Of a DNA stretch of 64,000 nucleotides, positions 60,055-64,000 are shown piece after piece (position 1 is the stretch's first letter; each line of letters begins with the position of its first letter). The notes beneath the pieces are model-generated. The model was not told the DNA's origin. It did no database searches and saw only the letters and a program-made list of their open reading frames with translations. Both the position numbers and the translations under genes were made by a program. The stretch comes from Brachynemurus nebulosus (Eukaryota > Arthropoda > Insecta > Neuroptera > Myrmeleontidae), in NCBI GenBank assembly GCA_035578155.1, contig JAPWDM010000001.1:172074395-172138394 (forward strand), given 5' to 3'.

Positions 60055-60357
60055 GTCGATATTTATCTGAATTGCATTCTTGACCAAGTGGTCGGAAAAC
60101 GACATTTCATATTACACGACATAATATTATTCCAGATAATGGTGAAAATTATTTCGAACCTACAATAATTCTATTCAGAGTTAAAAAATTGTTATTAAAC
60201 ATTTCTCTAATGTTTAAAAATATGTCGATATTTATCTGAATTACATTCTCGGTCAGGTGGTCGGAAAACGACATTTCATATTACACGACCAAATGTTATT
60301 CCAATTAATGGCGGAAATGATTCCTGGCTACAAATTTCTCTAATGCTTAAAAAAGTG
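60055..60357 (+). repeat. 169-bp tandem repeat, locus 2
   Basis: GTCGATATTTATCTGAATT starts at 60055 and 60224 (period 169), with a third truncated start at 60357. The monomers match locus 1 (29944-30290) through GGTCGGAAAACGACATTTCATATTACACGA. It is bounded on both sides by the GGACGGATTAACCCAC elements. Confidence 0.85.
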
Positions 60358-60361
60358 TCGA

Positions 60362-60613
60362 CAGGACGGATTAACCCACTTTGGAGCTCTAAATGTTTTC
60401 TTCTTACCGGGCGCCTTCCACCCCCTCAAAATATAGAGCACACAAAAAAATTTTAAAAAAATAAAAAATGAAACAAAGCTAAATAAGGCGAAAAACTAAA
60501 ACAATTCTCAATTATTAATCCAAATATTCAGAATAGACAGTTTTACCGAGCCTTTCAAAAAACCGAGCCCTGGGCATTTGTCTTATTTGCCTATATGCAA
60601 TGATCTGGTCCTA
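60362..60613. mobile_element. Decayed hAT-like end (GGACGGATTAACCCAC), copy 2
   Basis: CAGGACGGATTAACCCACTTTGGAGC to ATGATCTGGTCCTAC, with the shared phrase GGGCATTTGTC...ATTTGCCTAT as in copy 1. Confidence 0.5.
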
Positions 60614-62175
60614 CAAGGAACAAAACATTTTTTTCTGACGAATATCGAATTGAATGCACATTGAATTTCGACCTGTTTCTTCAGATTCAAATCTAGAACA
60701 TTCTAAGGAAATTTAGATCGAAATAAAATATAAAATCAATTCTCACTGAAAGAAATTTCATTTCAAATTTTGAAATTGATACCACATGACGAGAAATTGT
60801 TAGCCAGCAATAAAATTTGAGTATACCAAAAAGTTGGCATCACTTTAAGCCATCACGAATCATCCTGAGTACCCCATATTTTACATGAATATCTAAGTAC
60901 AAGGTACAACTTGACTTTATTTTAAGGTTTCGGTGATTTTAATAAAAAAGTAAAGAAGAACTGAAAAGAAAAACAACGAAATATCGATTGAACTAAAGCA
61001 AAGCTCATTAGAAATGCGAAAAAGTGTTCAATTGAAATAGAAAACCATATAAAAAGAAACTCCAGATTAAATTAAGGATGAATATAACCGCTTTCAAGAC
61101 TTACAAAAGACGGATTCAACAAGAATTCACATTTTTAGCGTCGACTTCTAGGCAACACTTTTTTTTAATATTCAAAAATTATCATTTTTGAAGTTTTTTC
61201 TACAAAATTAACTTTTAGTTTTTCTTTAGGTAGTTGGTCGATAAAACAATTCTTTCAAAGGATTTTAACGAAACTTCTCTAGATATTTATTTAATTCAAT
61301 ACCAATAATACGAGTCCTTACCGAAAAAAAATTGACCATCCCAATTTTGAGAAAAACGATTTCAAAGTTTTGTAACTTTAGCACGGGGTTTTGTGGGAAA
61401 ACTACTTTTTTTTTAATTAAATGAAAACGTGTCAAAGGAATTTGATAAAAATTTAATACGTTATAAAATACAAAGTTACAAACCATATTTAATAATAAAT
61501 AAAAATTATTCACCACGCCGTTTTTGAAATATAATTAAAAACATTATTTTACAACGTTTTTACAACGCTTTTTCAACAATGCTTTTATATTGCTACAATA
61601 TAAGCGCGCGGAAATTCAAGAAAACAAGTGGTATACATTATATAAAAATATAATAACTGAATAATATTAATACATTATTTAATTTTTGATAAATGAAAAT
61701 TTTTTCACTGAGCTATACTTTTGTACCTATCTTGGAGCAACTACGTTAATACAACATATTTTTTATAACATAAATAAAAACAAGAAAGAAAGCTAAGCTA
61801 AAGTTTTATTCTCAGTTTAAACAAATTATCTTGATTGTTGTCATATTATTGTCATTATTGTTGCAACGGTTTTTTAGAATTTGATTGTTGAATTAAGTTC
61901 CATCTAGTTTTTATAAGTAAAACTTTAGTAAATTATTCTGTTGATAATATAAATCACTGCTGTTTATCCGTTACAAAAACCGCAGTAGATATTATTCCTG
62001 TGCGAGGACAGTCTGTAATGGATTTTATTCGTGCGATATATTTCTCTTATTCCATGTTTTTAATTTTTGACAGCTTTTGACGCTTTTGACAACTAATTGT
62101 CACACGGTTATGTGTAATAGTATAATAAATATCGATAAAAATTCTAGTGCCTAGGATATTTAAATTAGTAAAAAA
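60614..62175. other. 5' flank of VPS41
   Basis: AT-rich; the frame at 61265-61516 (minus) is unsupported. A TATA/initiator pair was not convincing; the direct upstream stretch (61800-62175) contains a GACAGCTTTTGACGCTTTTGACA direct repeat (about 62071-62091). Confidence 0.4.
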
Positions 62176-64000
62176 ATGTCTGGTACATACAATGACCAGC
62201 AGAGTGATTCGGAAAGTTTAGATGCCGAAGATATAGAACCCAAACTCAAATATGTTCGAATGGCAAACGATCTTCAAAATATTTTGTTAAAAGATGCTGC
62301 AAGTTGTATAGCGGTTCATCCAAAATTTGTATGTCTCGGGACCCACTGGGGCGTAGTGTATCTGTTGGATCATCAGGGGAATAATATAATTTCGAAAGAA
62401 TTTAAAGTTGAGGCACATTCTATTGTAGTTAATCAAATTTCGATCGATTCAATCGGAGAACACATAGCCACTTGTTCCGATGATGGAAAAATTTTCGTCT
62501 ATGGTCTATACACATCGGACAATAATCGTTACACGTTAAATATTGGTCGTTGCGTGAAATGTATTGCAATTGATCCAAATTTTTCAAAAACGTGTCGATT
62601 TATCACGGGCGATGAACGACTGACCCTGTACGAAAAATCATTTTTAAATCGACTCAAACCGACCGTTCTATGTGAATCGGAGGGTTTTGTGCGTAATATT
62701 GCGTGGAATAGTAATGGACAATTTGTGGCGTGGGCAAGTGCAATTGGAATACGCGTTTATGATTTATATTCTCGATGTTCGCTCGGTTTAATCAAATGGG
62801 AGAATCATAATAGTCTGAATATCGATAATTTTCGATGTAATTTACGTTGGTCCGATCAACGCACACTCCTCATCGGTTGGATTGACACCGTACGAATTTG
62901 TGTGATCCGAAAACGTAGCTACCAAGAGATGCAAAATCGAGATTTACCGGAATTTTTAGTGGATCCTGTTGCGACATTTCAAACGGATTTCTATATTTGT
63001 GGTATTGCACCGTTAGATCATCAATTGGTTTTATTGGGTCTTAATAAGAAAAAAGACGAAAATCATAAATCGTATCGACCGCAACTGTACATCGTCGAAT
63101 ATACCGACGATGATTACATAGAAATTTGTACCGATTGTCTCACACTACGCGGATATGCCGAATATAACTGTCTCGATTATTATTTAGACGTTTTAATTGA
63201 AGAAAATCGATTTTTTATTGTGTCACCAAAAGACGTGGTGATTGCTAGTCCATACGATACGGACGATCGAATTCAATGGTTAGTGGCACATAATAAATTC
63301 GAAGACGCAATGGCCGCCCTTATTCAAAATGGCGGCCATGACGTCAAAAGATACAATATGGTGTCGTTAGGTAAATTATATTTAGATTATTTGTTAGCGA
63401 ATAAAGAGTTCGATAAAGCCGGTAAGTTATGTTTGAAAATTTTCGGTAAATCAAAAGATTTATGGGAAGAGGAAATATATAAATTCGCACAATTACGTCA
63501 ATTACGTTCGATAAGTCCGTATATACCGCGCGGATACGATTGTCGATTAAATCCGCATATTTACGAGATGATTCTCTATGAATTTTTAAAGTGTGATTCG
63601 TATGGCTTTTTACAGTTGATCAAAGAATTGAATCCACAATTGTATAATACTTCCGCAGTGATTAACGCTGTACTAGAACATTTATTAGTTTGTGACAAAG
63701 ATAAAAATATTCTATTGGAAGCGTTAGCGATGCTTTATTCGTACGAGGGCAAATATGATAATAGTTTATCCACCTATTTAAAAATTAAACAAAAAGACGT
63801 ATTTAAATTAATTAAAAAACATAATTTATATGATAATATTCAGGATATAATTGTAGACTTAATGGATTTAGATAGTGACCAAACGATTGCCTTATTATTA
63901 GAGAAAAATCGTATTCCCGCGCAAGTAGTTGTAGAAAAATTAAAGAAACATGACCTACTTTTATATCGATATCTCGACAAATACAGTAAAACGGACAGTA
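62176..64000 (+). CDS. VPS41: VPS41, HOPS-complex subunit (N-terminal 608 codons, continues past window)
   Basis: VPS41 (light in Drosophila) is the HOPS subunit that tethers late endosomes, autophagosomes and AP-3 vesicles to lysosomes. The ATG at 62176 (AAAAAATG) is followed by an acidic start and the conserved EPKLKYVRM. The WD40-type propeller occupies about residues 20-350, with KDAASCIAVHPKFVCLGTHWG (40-59) and CSDDGKIFVYGLY (100-112). Residues 347-360, FFIVSPKDVVIASP, match the family hallmark, and the helical TPR/CHCR region follows with LWEEEIYKFAQL (429-440) and ISPYIPRGYD. The frame is open to the window edge with no stop, no frameshift and no intron over 1,825 bases. The remaining roughly 240 residues, including the usual C-terminal RING, lie beyond the window. 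Similarity to animal VPS41 is evident throughout. Confidence 0.97.
   Translation, partial: MSGTYNDQQSDSESLDAEDIEPKLKYVRMANDLQNILLKDAASCIAVHPKFVCLGTHWGVVYLLDHQGNNIISKEFKVEAHSIVVNQISIDSIGEHIATCSDDGKIFVYGLYTSDNNRYTLNIGRCVKCIAIDPNFSKTCRFITGDERLTLYEKSFLNRLKPTVLCESEGFVRNIAWNSNGQFVAWASAIGIRVYDLYSRCSLGLIKWENHNSLNIDNFRCNLRWSDQRTLLIGWIDTVRICVIRKRSYQEMQNRDLPEFLVDPVATFQTDFYICGIAPLDHQLVLLGLNKKKDENHKSYRPQLYIVEYTDDDYIEICTDCLTLRGYAEYNCLDYYLDVLIEENRFFIVSPKDVVIASPYDTDDRIQWLVAHNKFEDAMAALIQNGGHDVKRYNMVSLGKLYLDYLLANKEFDKAGKLCLKIFGKSKDLWEEEIYKFAQLRQLRSISPYIPRGYDCRLNPHIYEMILYEFLKCDSYGFLQLIKELNPQLYNTSAVINAVLEHLLVCDKDKNILLEALAMLYSYEGKYDNSLSTYLKIKQKDVFKLIKKHNLYDNIQDIIVDLMDLDSDQTIALLLEKNRIPAQVVVEKLKKHDLLLYRYLDKYSKTDS

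Noticed and set aside
61265..61516. 83-codon minus-strand frame upstream of VPS41
   Set aside because: Low-complexity hydrophobic composition, no recognisable motif and no promoter context.

Overview
This window is a stretch of insect (or at least arthropod) nuclear DNA. It is strongly AT-rich, has spliceosomal introns with GT-AG borders, is full of (TA)n microsatellites and is littered with non-autonomous DNA transposons. The order cannot be settled from the sequence.

Three conserved genes were found. (1) 260-3530, plus strand: the last three coding exons of a large helical protein that I read as EPG5, the autophagosome-lysosome tethering factor. (2) 55074 down to 8135, minus strand: a complete three-exon gene for the very-long-chain 3-oxoacyl-CoA reductase (HSD17B12/KAR family, 314 aa). 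Its first exon (54918-55074) is separated from exon 2 (9923-10045) by a single intron of about 44.9 kb, which makes up about 70% of the window. (3) 62176 to the window end, plus strand: the first 608 codons of VPS41, a HOPS-complex subunit, with no intron so far. EPG5 and VPS41 both act in delivery of autophagosomes and late endosomes to lysosomes. The reductase works on fatty-acid elongation in the ER.

Layout: 1-3530 EPG5 3' part, with a fold-back repeat and a TA array in its intron. 3531-8134 convergent intergenic space; it holds a candidate TATA promoter with a kappaB-like site and a short signal-peptide-like ORF (5001-5240). 8135-10045 reductase exons 3 and 2, with a fold-back repeat between them. 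10046-54917 the giant intron, a graveyard of hAT-type elements (8-bp target duplications), pogo-like MITEs (TA duplications), TTAA-flanked elements, fold-back elements, a TIR family that carries TA microsatellites, and a permuted Harbinger transposase remnant with a possible 80-bp intron. 55075-62175 the divergent region between the reductase and VPS41, with more hAT-type and TTAA elements and a 169-bp tandem repeat.

No tRNA, rRNA, CRISPR, operon or prokaryotic feature was seen. The most interesting unexplained items are the 5-kb promoter/peptide candidate, the 96-bp in-frame tandem repeat at 46548-46739, the permuted Harbinger fragments, and the TE family that carries long TA microsatellites inside it.
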